Shown one piece after another: positions 11,859-24,063 of a stretch of DNA of 64,000 nucleotides (within the stretch, counting starts at the first letter, position 1; every line of letters starts with the position of its first letter). The notes under the pieces were generated by a model that ran no database searches, was not told the origin of the DNA, and worked only from the letters and a program-made list of their open reading frames with translations. The translations under genes and the position numbers were made by a program. The DNA comes from Moniliella sp. 'wahieum' (lineage: Eukaryota > Basidiomycota > Moniliellomycetes > Moniliellales > Moniliellaceae): the NCBI GenBank assembly GCA_003971905.1, contig RSEE01000152.1, forward strand, positions 50,660 through 114,659, written 5' to 3'.

Positions 11859-13065
11859 AGTCACTAAATCCCACCCTTGGGAAACACACGTTTCCTCTCG
11901 TGTGAGTTGGAGTTTCCATTATCCTACCTTTTTTTCTTATGGGGTTTAGCCACCCCCCTCTCCCCCCCTGTCCCTCCTCGCTCGTACGCAGAGGCACTGG
12001 TAACCCACCATTTGGACTGCGCGATGGTGGCCATCCCATCCTCGCTTTGTGCCTTTGACGAAACTGGACTAGGATGTACCGAGAAGTCCGCTTGGTGGAA
12101 TCGAGTAGAAAATGAGTTTTGCCTGTCCCGCCCACTGCAGCGCGGTAGACGGATACAGCGCGGAGATCGAGGCAGGCCAGAACAACCTCGCCCCACCACC
12201 GTGCTGAACGCTAAATAGAGCGGAAGCACACTACCTTGCATAGTCCTTTGCTGCTCCGCTACTGCTCCTCGGTTAGGGGGATGGGTGTGCGGGTGCGTAG
12301 CGGTCCGTCTCGAGGGTCGTGATGGGCAGGGCCAAGGCTGCCGCGTGACGGGAGAGGAAGAGGGCTGCAATCCTACCGTAACACGAAGTGCTTCCGATCG
12401 AGGGTGCACGACAAACTAGGCCCACCTCGTGGGAACTATGCCGTAACTATACCATAACTACACCGTAACTGCACCGTCGGTTCAACGTGCGCACCACCGT
12501 GTGGTGGTGGTCGACGCACAAGTGGTACGTATATAGTGCCCGAGGGAGGTACGTGGTTGGTTGTTGGTTGTGCCACTTCCACCTCTACCTCGACTCCCAC
12601 CTCTACCTCCACCTCCACCGCCACCTCCAACGGGGCCATGTAAGCTATAGATGGAGTGGGCGGCCCGGGCGAGTCCGTAGCCCGAAACGGGTTCGTGGGC
12701 AGTGCGAGGGTGAGGGGTGAATCAGTAGGATCAATGTATGGAGGAACAAGAGCAAGGTCCGAGCGTGGGGATGGGGATGGAAATGGGTAGGAGAATGGGA
12801 ATGGGAATGGAAATGTGAATGGGAATGGGAATGAGGATGGGAATGGGGATGGGGATGGGGATGGGGATGGGGATGGGAATGGGGATGGGAACGCATACAA
12901 ACCGCCTTGCGCAATCTTTCTTTCTTTCTTTCTTTCTCTTGCATTCATTTAGTTGTGGACGCGTGTTGCACCACGCGTCCACGGGTGGCGCAGGGTGGTA
13001 GGGGAGGAAGGCCAAGCATCACATGTCACACCCATAGCTGTGCGTGGGATTACATGGTTACATGG
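11859..13065. other. intergenic with hexamer microsatellite
   Basis: No gene is supported here. The stretch holds the GGAATG/GGGATG array described separately and a short T/C run (TTTC)n at 12921-12940. It lies between the 3' ends of the VWA gene and the Cdc1/Ted1 gene. Confidence 0.5.
12763..12893. repeat. GGGATG/GGAATG hexanucleotide array
   Basis: About twenty imperfect copies of GGGGAT, GGGAAT or GGAAAT lie head to tail. The minus strand reads as Pro-Ile/Pro-Ser or His-Ser repeats in three open frames, which is a composition artefact and not a gene. Confidence 0.9.
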
Positions 13066-14836
13066 TTACACCCAGCACGCACCACGCGTCACCTCATCGG
13101 GGCATACGACCAACGTTGGACCAAGATCTGGGCAGCTACCACGCCAGCACACACACACACGTGTCCACCCCGAGCGAGCGGTAAAGAGTACGAGCGTCCT
13201 GCGGTGGGAGGTGAGTCCATGCACGCACCTCGCCCTGCACCCAGGCACGCCAGCTGCGCCGTGGGTCCCGCGCCAGCCCCTCGTCCCCCCATGCATCGTC
13301 GTCCGGCTGAGAGAGCGGGAGTAGGAGCGCATCCGTGTCTGGCTCGGTGGGGCGAGTGGAAGAGGGAGGGAAGGGGATGAGGCCGAAGCAGAGGCCGAAG
13401 CAGAGGCCGAAGCAGAAGCACAGGTAGAGCCAGAGCCAGAGGTAGAGGTAGAGGCAACTCGGACTTGCGGGACATGCATCGGAAGCAGATTGCCCGCGGA
13501 ACTTTTGCCCCATGCCCAGGAGGTGCGGGGCGAGGAAAAGGAAAGGAAGGAGGAGGGTGGGGCGTGGGCTGGGCCAGGGTGGCGCAGGAAGGTCATCAGA
13601 GCCAAGCAGAGCAGAGCCAAGAGAGCGTAGGTGACATAAGGACGGTAGGGAGACCCAAGGTAACAGCTTTCTACCCCCCACCCACTGGGGGTCAAGCTCA
13701 GCAACGCCAGTCCGGGGAGAGAGATACCCATGGCCATGCTGAAGGACTTGATGGTGTACTCGGTTGCGCCGCCAAAGGGGATCCAACCGGTGTATCGTGT
13801 TGGGTCTTGTGGTTCTGCGGGCGGGACAGGGGCAGCCGGGTGGGTGTAGACACAGGCATCGTGGTCGTCGCCCGAAAAGATGAGGACCGGGTTAAGTTTG
13901 TGAAGGATTTCCATGGTCAGGTTGGGAGACAGTTGGGTTTGGTATTGGTATCCATCCGCCTGGGGCAATGGGCGTCCGGACTCGCGCTCAGGGCCACAGG
14001 AAGCGTTTTCAGGGCGAAAGAGGGGGACATGGGTGAGCAGCACCACCTTGCTATGGGCAAGGGAAGGACGAAAGGTATCGAGAAACGTCTGTGCGTCCTG
14101 TTCGTACGGCTGGGTTCGGTTGTCGGCCGACAAGCTGATGGTATCGAGCACGACCATGTCATATTCGCCGCCAGCAGGGGGGAGATATGGTTCGCCGGGC
14201 CAAACTGGGCGGCAAAGCGTTGGGGCGCACCGGGGACAATGTCGTTGCCAAATCCAATGTCATGGTTGCCCTGCACGCTCCAATCGACCTGCCCCTGCAG
14301 GGGAGGCGGGAAGATGCGTGCGAGTCGGTCGCGCTCCTCCATCCAGCGAGGGGCGTCGATGGGCCATTCGCGGCCACCGTCAACAGGTCGCCAAGGAAGA
14401 AGGTCCTGTGGGCGCGGAGGAAGGAGAGGAAGCGCCAGGAGCGCGCCTCCCAGCGGTCGGTCAGGACACGTGTAACCCACTGCAGGGGGGCAAGGCGGCC
14501 GGGGTAGGAGAAGGCGTCGATGATCTGTGGGTCAGCGACGAGGGCGACATGGAGTGTGTCCTGCTGCGCGCTGGGCGGGAGGGGCCAGGCGCATTGGTGT
14601 GCGATGCGCTGGGGGGCCCAGAACTCGGAGACGAGCGTGGCGGCGACCCAGAGGAGCGCGAGGAGGAGGCGGGAGCGCCAGTGCCAGCGGCTGGCGGCGA
14701 TGCGCGGCGTTGGGGCGCACGGCCATCGGGGGGGGGGGGGGGGGAGCGGCGGGGCGGCTGCTGATCGGGGCGGGAGCGGCGAGGCGTGCTTGCGCGTGGG
14801 CGAGCGAGTGGCGCACCGATGGGAGCCCACGTGCAA
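13066..14836 (-). CDS. Cdc1/Ted1 (PGAP5-like) GPI-anchor metallophosphoesterase
   Basis: Members of this ER membrane family remove ethanolamine phosphate from GPI anchors, allowing GPI-protein export; yeast has Cdc1 and Ted1. The minus-strand frames show an N-terminal membrane segment (LLLALLWVAATLVSEF, near 14700) and then the five metallophosphoesterase blocks. These are LVADPQI near 14545, FFLGDLL near 14405, QGNHDIGFG near 14265, LTHVPLFRP near 14035, and the family-specific FSGDDHDAC near 13870. The block KSFSMAMGISLPG near 13730 and a C-terminal membrane segment (YVTYALLALLCLALMTFL near 13630) also match the family. A Ser/Ala-rich low-complexity tail follows and its end (13066) is uncertain. 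Frame changes lie between the GDLL and NHD blocks and before VVLDT. A run of 17 G at 14730-14747 in the leader is a likely source of length error. Assignment to Cdc1 or to Ted1 is not possible by eye. Confidence 0.85.
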
Positions 14837-15131
14837 CTTTCAACGTTCAACTTGAACGTTCACCTGGCCCCACTGTGCGGGGCGGAAGGCGTGTGCGGAA
14901 CAGAGATGCACCGAAGCAGCCCTGGCGGCTGGCCGGCGGCGGGGATGCAGGCAGGGCGCACACTGCCTCTGTGCCGGCGGGGCCGAGTGGGGGCAGCGTG
15001 GCTCAACTCAAACCAGAATAGGCAGGCCGCACCACAGCGCACGCCAGGGGCCAGGGCCAGGTGTTGCAGCACCACCCACACTCCCGCTCCTCCCGCTCTC
15101 TCCCTCCTGCTTCTCCCCCTTGGCGCCGGCC

Positions 15132-16822
15132 ATGCGCGCCCTCCTGCGCGTCCTCCGCGCCCTCGCCATTGCCCTCGCCGTCCTCCTCGCCGCCCTCACC
15201 CTCGTCCTCCACGCCGCCTTTCTCGGCCTCACCCTCCTCCCCGCCCCGGCCCCCGCGCCTGGCCCCGCACTCGACACGGCCGTCTTAGCCCAGCTGCGCG
15301 CCGCCGCCCACGACCCGTCCAACCTCGTCCTCGACCCTGGCGGCGGCGGCGCCTTGGCCTCGCTCCCCACGCCCACTGGCGAGGCTGTCGTGTCGTGGTA
15401 CACGCCCTCGTACGTCCCTCGTGGCACATGGGGCCTCACTCGTCCTGGTGCCCGTTTGGCCCCCGTCTTTGCTCATGCCCGTCAGCGTGCCCACAACGTC
15501 TCGGAGTACCCTGGGATGCCTGCACGCGAGCGCGAAACGTCACGACGAACATTGTTGGCCTCGTTGGAGCACCGCGACTGGTTCTCCTTTTCGCTCCGGT
15601 GGAACGCCACGTTGCGCGCGCTCAGTCTCCGTCCGGCCCTGGCCACGTCGCTTGAGACGGACCAAATCGAGTGGCCTGCCACCTGGCTTCAATGTGCACC
15701 CTCTTCATCATCACCATCTTCGTCTTCGTCGTCTTCTTTGCCTGTGCCCGTTCCCACACTCCATTCGTCGACCGCGTGGGACGTGCCGTACCCTTCGACT
15801 ATCATGACCTACCGCCCCTCGTCCGACGTGCGCCACCACCCCCGCTGTGGGTGCGTTTGGCACGGTGGGCAACCAGTTACTAGGCAACCTACTTGCCGTC
15901 TTGCCCCCCGCTGACGATGCGCTGCACTTTGCCCAGACGCGTGGGCTGGTGGGTGAACCATCGTCGGCGATTGTACCTGTGTATGCCCACTGTCGTCCGC
16001 TCACGTCGGGGGAAGGATTTCAATATGCCGAGTACGAACAAGAGATTCTAGCAGCTCAGGGTCAATCGACTGCTGTCCCACTCTCCCGACCCTCCACCCC
16101 AACCGGGCCCGGCCGAATCGAGATGCAAGTCTACCTGGCCGAACGGTTTCCGTCGTACAGCACCATGCTCTCTCTTCTCCTCGATGGGCAGGGAGAAGTG
16201 GAGCAAGTCATGTTGCCCAAGACGAGGGTGGTGCCCAGTGAGCCGCATCATCTAGTCTCGCACCCCAACAACGTGGTCCTCCCCTTCTTTGGGAGCCGAT
16301 GCCCAAGCGAGTGACGTTACCAACCCCGCCACTGGCTTCTCGTCCCTTCCCAACGGCGTCGGTCTCGGGAAGAATTCGCCCCCTCTGCCGGTGAATGGTG
16401 CAAGGCCGAAATGGGGCTACGGGTCTGGGTACAACGGTGCGGTCTGTACCGGGTTAGGCGGCACGTACGCGCTGCGATCCGCTGTGCTTGGCTGGCTGGG
16501 CGCATGGGACTGGTGGTGGTTCCGAAAGGTAGTACGACCGTGTAGCAAGCTTCTCCGACTTGTGGTCAAGGTCAGTGTGGTGGTAGTGGCTGTGATTGGG
16601 GTGCTTGCGGTGCTGCGGTTGGTCGCGCGGAAACGAGGGCACACACGTTCGGTCCCATTACCTGCACCGATTTCCTTCTCGTCGCACGTGCACCAAGGAC
16701 GATGGGATGCACCCTGGGTTCGCATGTACCAACTGGTCGTCCCGCCATCCTCGAGTCATGAGCCAGACGTGTCCTGGCCCACCACGCGTGGCGAGCACGA
16801 CCTTTCCGCGCCTAGGGGGTAG
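15132..16822 (+). CDS. unrecognised membrane protein with N-terminal signal anchor
   Basis: I do not recognise this family. From ATG 15132, residues 1-36 are strongly hydrophobic (LAIALAVLLAALTLVLHAAF) and look like a signal anchor or signal peptide. A large, probably lumenal region follows, with N-glycosylation sequons (NVS, NAT). It includes the block FGTVGNQLLGNLLAVLPPADDALHF cut into two frames near 15860, and then EMQVYLAERFPSYSTM. After another frame change near 16300 (VLPFFG, then DAQASDV), a second hydrophobic segment appears at 16550-16625 (VVKVSVVVVAVIGVLAVLRL), followed by basic residues. The expected topology is a large exoplasmic domain between two membrane segments, or a cleaved type I protein. 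The true end may lie further on, since a further open frame runs to 17258. Coding composition is GC-rich like its neighbours. Confidence 0.45.
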
Positions 16823-17217
16823 GCCAAGACGCACCCTACCCGCCGTACCCGGCGCACGAAAAGGGCTCTCCACCTTCCCCTCGCTCACCTCGGTCGCCCA
16901 CGCAACGACGAACATCACCTACGCTTCGACGACCTGCGTCGTTGGCCAGCAGCCCAATTACGCCTGTCCTCCCTCGATCCGGGCGGAGACAAGTGACGTT
17001 GGCCTCGGCAACATTGGAGTGGGGGTGAGCCTAACTCTGGTCCTCCTGCCCTTTTCTCCCCTGAGTCTGATTCGGGCTGTGCCGCGCCGCCGCCGCTCGT
17101 GTCGGTCCGGTCCGATCCGTACCCTCCTACTCGTGAGGCCGATTCGGCGCCGTTGCAGAGCCCGTTGCAAGGCCCGTTGCGTTGATGACAAGGTGCACGG
17201 TTGTGCCGCTTGTACTC

Positions 17218-17249
17218 CAAGCTTCGAACTTCAAGCTTCAAGCTTCATA
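17218..17249. repeat. CTTCAAG (HindIII-core) repeat
   Basis: Three to four copies of AAGCTTC/CTTCAAG lie in tandem. Similar arrays occur at 22190-22206, 30308-30330, 35322-35360 and 61722-61772, always outside genes. Confidence 0.8.
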
Positions 17250-17258
17250 CATGATTAA

Positions 17259-18720
17259 TGATTGCTCATCGAGCTACTGCAGCAGGGCGGTGCACCGTGC
17301 CCCTTCGCTCTAGCTGCTTTCTCATTCCAAGTCCTTAGTTCCGGCATGTTAGTTCTTGGTTTTTGGTTCTCGGTTCCTGGTCCCCTCTTCACTCGTTTCG
17401 TTCCACTCGAACGCTGCGGTGCCCGCTCGCTCGCGTCCACCCATACATGTCACATCTCACATGTCACATGTCATCAGTCTCATTTGCCTCCCACTCCACA
17501 TGGCGCTGAATCGCTTCGCTCCCCGCGCCTCTGACGCCCCCAAAAAACAAGGGTCGCGCACCGACAGAGAAACAAAGTATGTATACATACCCTGTTTCGA
17601 CCGTCTACACCTCCGCCCGCATACGTGCTACGTGTAGCTAGTCGTGTGCACCAAGGCGGCCAAGCGAGCGGGATGGAAGGGCGACAGGCGACAGGCATAG
17701 ATGAATGGAGGCACCGTACCACTAGGTATACATGCGGTGTGGTGGTTTGTACAAAGGAGGAAAAGGATGTATACGTACAAGATTTTGCTCAGTTATCGCC
17801 AGCAACCGTATTAGTGACCGTCATAGTCAAAATGCCCCTTTTTAGCCATCACAAGAGCACCATTGGGATTGATCGATCCCCGCCGAGAAGCGGTGGGCAG
17901 CCGTCCGATCCAACACGGGCAGGACAAACGAGACAAAGAGATGAAGTATTGTACTGTACTAGTTGCCATTGAATAAAAGGTTGCTTTTGAGCATCCGAGA
18001 CGACCTTATATCGCTGGCAGTCACAGGAACGTCAAGAAACTAAAGCAGAAACAGGCACTGAATTTATATCACTTCAAAACGAAAGAGACACCACACAGTA
18101 AATCATTGAAGGCTCTCCGTGTATTAAAAGCGCCCTCTAGAAAGTCCGTTTGTACGCTCTTCCGCGATGAATCTCTCCTGATGCGTTCAATTCATCCTAC
18201 TCATATCTTCGGGTCCAGATTCGAACTTCATCATTCGTAAAAGTCCATTGTTCAGTATAGCCAACTCTTCCCCCCGCGGGGAAGAACATTCATGTACAAG
18301 GATTATCCAGTCACGGTTTACCCTCTGGAGGCATGTGTTGGTCCGAACAGTAGGGGTCCGGACAGCAGAGATCTTGCTATAGTCTCACCCCCACAATGCC
18401 ATCAGCGCCAATAGTACATGAAAATAGCAGCACGCGATCACACCTGAGTATCAACGTTGCGTTTCTGAGAGTGAAGAAGCGGGGAGGGAGAGTAAAAGAA
18501 TGTTTGAAAAGAATAAGAGGGAATAGGGGCATGAGCTTGACAGAATAATGGCAAGGGGAACCTGTGCTGAAGATCACACAGAACGCAACAGAAGCGGGGA
18601 ATTCGTACGTAGCAATGGAGACAACAGAAACGCATTAAGAATATCGCGCAAGAAAAAAAAACTGTTGTTGTGCCATCTCGAGGAGACAAAACGTCCGATG
18701 GGAAGCGCATGAGCGCCCAT
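17259..18720. other. intergenic, no supported gene
   Basis: This gap lies between the membrane-protein gene and the 3' end of the Kre6/Skn1 gene. It is relatively AT-rich and has stop codons in all frames. A CATGTCACATG cluster lies at 17446-17475. Confidence 0.5.
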
Positions 18721-20823
18721 TTAACAGGTATCCATAAGGCTATTTTTGGGCCAAGGGTACCGGTCTCGAGGCCAGACAGTGTAGTTGGGATTGGTGTACA
18801 CGTCGTAGTGCCTGTCAATGTAATCTTTGGTAGGGTAGTCAGGAGGGTCGCACGAAAGGCGAGTTTGGCCCGGGCGCTGATACAAGCGGATATAGTCGAT
18901 CGAAAGTATGGCTGGAAACACGAGTTCGTCCCAGTGCACCTGAACAAATCCAGAACTGACGCCTACATGCCAAGAAGAGGACGGGTGAGAGGGTTAGAAT
19001 CGAATCGAACAAACAACGCAAACAGAGCAGCAAACAACGACTATACGCACCTAAGTTGACCACAATCGACATGGGCTCAACCGGCACCAATCGTTGTGAC
19101 ACATTGACGGATTCTTGCGGACCAATCATAGCCGCTGACGCTGTCCAACGCGTTTGACCGCCCGAGTACCACGACAGCTGACCGGCCGAGCCGTCACCGT
19201 CAAAGTCAGGGTCGATCTGGACCCCAAAAGTGTAATATTCCGATCCGGGCGTATCGCGGTAGGCGCTGTCGGGGATGGGCGAGACGCCCGACATGGCTTG
19301 TTGGAACACACCACCGCGGTAGCTGTTCCAGTGGGTACTGCCGTCGAATGCATAGGAATCATTCGAGAGAGGGAGATAGTCTTGGCTAAAGGGGCACATC
19401 TGAAGACTTTGGCTGGCTTGCCCTTGCATGCCGCTATTTTGCGCTTCGAGGATGTCCACCTCAGGGGCACCACGGCCTACGTTGGGCCTTGGTCCCGGGT
19501 GGTCCTCATTGGCACACGTGCAAGAACTCAACTTTTGTCCGGGCATGTAGGACAGGTCCGTCGTACTGTGCAGAGTACTGTCCATGTGCGTTGAGCGTCG
19601 CCAGCAACGTTTTGTCCGGGTTTTTTGGGAAGGTTCCCCAGTCGCAGGCTTGGTACCTGTGAGCAACAGAGATCTGTCAATGAAACTGTCTGATGGAGAT
19701 GCAGAGGGGGTTTGAAAGGGACGTACGAGTAGGGCCAGGTACCTTCGCTTGTACCGAGGTAGCCTGGGCGAGCCAAGTTTCCCATCGTCCACAGACCCGG
19801 CCAGAAACCACGTTGACTCGGAACACCTGGGAGTTTGACGGCCATCTCGAGATAACCGCCTTGGAAGCAAAGTTTGTTCCAACTTGCAGCATACCTGATT
19901 GGAAATTGAGATTGTGGGTGTCCTTCTGCACCATGGTGATCTGCAATGCACCGCCAGTAGTGTGATTGCTTCAGGGGAGTACCATTCGTAATCCTGGGTG
20001 GCACCATACCAGAAGTCTTGGGCTTCCCAAAACGGATCATCGCCCGGCCAAAACGTTCGGCCTTCTTCTTCAAACTCATCGGAAAAGACCAATCGATACT
20101 CAGAACCGCCTGCTACGGCCGCGGGGGTGGGAGAGGTCCACGTGTACGCCGACTTGGGTGTGTCGGGATCGATGAGCTGAGGAAGGTAGGGAAGCTCCCC
20201 GACTTGCCCCGTGTTGTTGAGGTTGACCATGTGGTGGGTGGGATTGAGAAAGTGGCGAGAATAGGGTAGCCAGCAAAGAGCATCAAAATTCCCAACAAGA
20301 GAACGGTCACAGTAAGTATATTGAGTAGGCCACGGAAATCAACCCGTGCCAAAAATGGGACTTGCCGTCCTCAGCGTGGAGGTAATCGTCTGGCTCAGCC
20401 TCCTCATCCTGCCAGGCCCATGGACCGTCTGTGGGAAGAGGAGTATCTTCTCTCATCAACTGCCTTTGACTCGAGGCAGGGATGCCGAGAGAAAAGAAGG
20501 GTAGGTGTGTTGGAGTCGGGAGGCTTGCTGCATCTTGCTTGTGGGGGTGGAGCTGCGGGTACCCGACGGTGACATAGGTCGTCCTCCTGCCAGAGCTGAT
20601 GGGTTGGAGAATGATGGGCTGAGATGATACGGGCCTGGATGGTATGCGCTTGAGTTCGATGAGAAGCGCTGGCGCGGGACAGGGCTATTCGAAGCAGATG
20701 GTGGTGTCCAGCTGTTGCCCCTGGCCATGGGGGTCGCGACGGGTATACTAGATGGGCGTTGCTGGGTTCGTGGTGGCGACATTGGTCTGGGTTGGCCGGA
20801 GCGTCAAATAAGTGTGTTGACAT
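18721..20823 (-). CDS. Kre6/Skn1 beta-1,6-glucan synthesis protein
   Basis: Kre6/Skn1 are type II membrane proteins of the secretory pathway with a GH16-type lumenal domain, required for beta-1,6-glucan. The minus strand gives a Ser/Pro-rich cytosolic tail (20823 to ~20400), the family block VDFRGLLNILTVTVLLLGIL (a single membrane segment near 20310), and EYRLVFSDEFEEEGRTFWPG near 20090. Next come GFWPGLWTMGNLARPGY near 19780, the GH16 catalytic signature EVDILEAQ near 19450, and the closing blocks SIDYIRLYQ, CDPPDYPTKDYI and YTNPNYTVW, with TAA at 18721. Introns are visible at 19657-19726 (70 nt, GTACGT...CACAG) and 18963-19050 (88 nt, GTGCGT...TGTAG). Frame changes occur near the membrane segment, around 19970 and around 19880. 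The length is near the family norm. It is a paralogue of the gene ending at 353, in opposite orientation. Confidence 0.93.
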
Positions 20824-21610
20824 GGTGTGGATCGGAGAGAGGGTGGTGGCAGTGGTCGGTAAGGAAGGAAAGGAGAGGGGAGGAAAACGAAGAATAGGGG
20901 AAAAAGACGGAGGGGAGAGGGCACTGTATATGGCCCTGCAGAGACGTTCGCAGCGGAGAGAAGGGGACTACTATAATACCAACAGGGGGTGAGATATTTG
21001 AGAAAGAGAGGGCGTTTGCAAAGTGGCTCGGCGGATAAGAGGCGAGGGCCTTGTTGGGTATGTGGGGGTTTCCCCCGACGCAGCGAGGGGCAGTGGTATG
21101 GCAATGATATGGCGGATGTGCGCGGATGGGGTTATGGGATGGTTACCGCCGGCGTCACGCGTCGCGGCGTCCGTCGGTCGTCAGGTGTGGAGCCAGCCTC
21201 TGCATTCCGACGCACTGGGCCAGTGCCAAAGCCACCTGTCTCCGGTGTAGATCCCAGCAGGAGGCCACTGTGGGGTTTGCCCCCGGAGCTCCAGCGACAG
21301 GGTGCGGCGCCGCTCTCTGTGCCTGGCGCCGATATAACACGTTTTTGAAGCTCAGCCACCTGGCGGGGGTGCCTGCCATATGCTGCTACCCTGCCGCTCA
21401 CTGGCCGGCACCGCGGCCTAGCAGAGGACGTAGTGTCCGCTATGTAATATGTACCATGGACCCAGCTTGGGTGGCCAGGCGCCTTGCCCCCGGGTCTCAC
21501 ACAGAGTCCCTCCCTTCCCTACCATGCAACATCCACAGCACCAGTATCGGCCTTAGGCCGTACGCCTCGCGCTTTTTGGCCCCTGGGATCTCATTTGTTC
21601 AAGACGTTCA

Positions 21611-21652
21611 AGCCTCAGGCCTCAGGCCTCAGGCCTCAGGTCTGAGGCTCAG
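21611..21652. repeat. CTCAGGC array (AGGCCT core)
   Basis: Four direct copies of CTCAGGC plus a diverged inverted copy (TCTGAGGCTCAG) form a self-complementary stretch. Related sequence is at 30336-30420 and 40067-40085. Confidence 0.85.
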
Positions 21653-22863
21653 CATGCTCGCGCTGAGACTCTCGTTCCTCTCCGCCGCGGGGCGCGCGAG
21701 AGCACCACGAGATCCGGCATATCAAATTCCCATCTCAAGGCGGAGCAACAAAGCTGTTGCTTGTGGCAGAGTGTTGCACACTCACATGCATCACAGTTCC
21801 TACCCGTCTGTATGGAGACTTCGTGGCTTGGGACTCCCAGCCTCTTCATTGACTCATTCGTCGCCGCGTAAAGAAAATGAGTCTTGTGCCTCCTGAGGTT
21901 CAGTCCTCAGGCTGAGGCCTAGGACCTGTTTTGAGGGTTGAAGTTCAAAGTTCTCAAGGTACGTTCAAGAGGCTTGCGGCCTGTGACGCGTGGACGCCTT
22001 ATCGACCTGATCATTAATCAGTAACGTTAACCACATATCTATCGGGTATACTGTCAACGTAGTCAACGTTTATACCCTGATAATCTCGATAATCGATAAC
22101 TGAATATGTCTATCAACCTGCCGCCACACGTACACGTATACCTCCGTACCCTATAGCGCCCAACCGTAGTGTTAGTTTTGCGTTCATGCTTCAAGCTTCA
22201 AGCTTCACAAGCACATTCACAAAAACACTCATTTAGATATGGTAGAAATCACGAGAAAATGCCTTTGCGGACTTCGGAGGCAATGGTGCGCATTTTGATG
22301 TTGAAGTTAACCACGTTAAACGAAGACCAGCAAGTTTGTAAGTCACGAGATCACCGGGATCATCAGCACTATAGATTAGCCGCTAATCACTACTAGTCAT
22401 GCTAGTCACTAGAGTTACTAGACACTAGCCACTACTCAGAAGATTCAATATTCAGGCCTAGGCCTCAAAACGTCTTGCATCCGGCACCCACCCGCCACTA
22501 ACACGCCACATATATACTCAGTCCTCACTCCCATCGGGGCCGTGCTCATCCCGATCATATCGATGATTCTTTCCTGTACACATATGTACACGTCGAGTGC
22601 TCACACATTAAAATAAACAGCTCCTTACTATATTAGCTTCATTGAGATGTTTCCAATATCCATGTCTTGCTACACGCGCTCCCGGCAGGACGTTTGCAGC
22701 GGGGCAGGATCTGTCAAAGAGAGTGTCAAACAGTTGGACAGAAATGGTACATGGTGCATGGCAAGCCAACCGTGTGCGCGCCCTTCGCCACTCGAAACCT
22801 GAGGCGGGGTCTGAGGTGCCGGTGCCTGTTGTGAGCCTGTTGTGAGGCTTGATCGATGATGGA

Positions 22864-22935
22864 TCACGATCAACGTCAACGTTCAACGTTCAACGTCCAC
22901 ATTCAACGTTCAACGTTCAACGTTTAACGTTCAAC
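22864..22935. repeat. TTCAACG array (AACGTT core)
   Basis: Nine to ten copies of CAACGTT or CAACGTC in tandem make AACGTT palindromes at each junction. It is the longest clean example of a motif seen at many intergenic sites in the window. Confidence 0.9.
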
Positions 22936-24063
22936 CCCGCACCCTCCTGTGCAACACGTTGCGCGTGATGCCGTCGGTTGGATTCCGAGAGAGGCCGTAC
23001 TTCCGGTGCCCATCATAGCGAGCGACCGCGGAGGTCCGCAGCGGTTTTGGCGGGGTACGGGCGGTACGGGCCACACTTGCCCAACTAAAGAACAGACAAG
23101 ATCTCAAAAGCGGGTTTGCCCTACAGCGTTATACGAATAGTATGAATGACATGCCACTGAGAGTGACTAGTGACTAGTGACAGTGGATGAGCAAAGAGTT
23201 ATTCGTTCTCGGGTCCATATAATCGAAAGGGCACTTACGTGAATTATGAGATGAATGGACGCAAGATATGGGTGTGGCCACTCATGTATCTGTATTCTGC
23301 ATATTTCGTCGTGCACTGGCATCCATGATGAACGTAACCGAGCTACCACTGGGTTGGCAGGGCAGCACACCTTGGTAGGTCCTAGGCCCATCTGGTCACT
23401 TAACGTGCTTAATGTTCGCCAAGTCAGAGGATCACGGCCATCGCCCACGTTCACTTGAGTTGGAGAACCAAGTTGGTCAGAGGTGAGTCCGAGGGGGAGG
23501 GGATACATAGGATACATGCTGCCCAGCCCTAGCCCAGCGGACCCACAGTTATCTCGTGCAGCCGGATTGGCTCGGGCGCACGCCGGCCGTTCTGTTGCAC
23601 CCCAAACCGAGAAAGAAAGATGGGAGAAAACATATACATTTTGCATATGCCAATGCTCTGCGTGTGCGAAGATGTGGAGCAATCGCCCAGCCCCCGTAGC
23701 ACGAGGGTTTTGGGGAACAAGACTAAGAGAAAGGAAGAGAAAGGAGAAGATGGGAGAGGGGAAAGGGAAAAGGGAAAAGGGGAAAGAGGGGCACATGGCG
23801 GGAGTATAGGACAGCATGAGTAGAGTCAGCCTACATTGAGGGGATATTACAGCAGGACAAGGGAAAGAAGACTGGTACCCATGGGAACCTGTGTGGATGA
23901 TCTCCACTAAATTGCATACGTCCTGCGTCACCTTGGCCCTCGCCCTCCCCACGCGCCCCACGCCCCTCGCCGCGCGCCGCGTCCAGCACCGACCAAGCTC
24001 ACAAGCAAGACATGCGACAAAGGGGCCTGACGCTTCCACGTACCACATCTACGTGATGGACAC

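Larger units (their letters stand above)
20824..24063. other. 3.2-kb intergenic region rich in palindromic repeats
   Basis: No open frame resembles a known protein; the longest ones (21126-21896 plus, 23167-24048 minus) have compositional bias and no domain. The region contains CTCAGGC, CTTCAAG, TTCAACG and CTAGTCA arrays. It is AT-richer than the genes from about 22.0 to 22.6 kb. Confidence 0.55.

Noticed and set aside
12436..13015. Three overlapping minus-strand open frames with Pro-Ser, His-Ser or Pro-Ile repeats
   Set aside because: All three frames are open because the DNA is a hexamer microsatellite; none extends into non-repeat protein-like sequence.
23167..24048. A 293-codon minus-strand open frame downstream of the G3BP-like gene
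   Set aside because: It has no recognisable motif, covers purine-rich simple sequence, and begins inside the likely 3' untranslated region.
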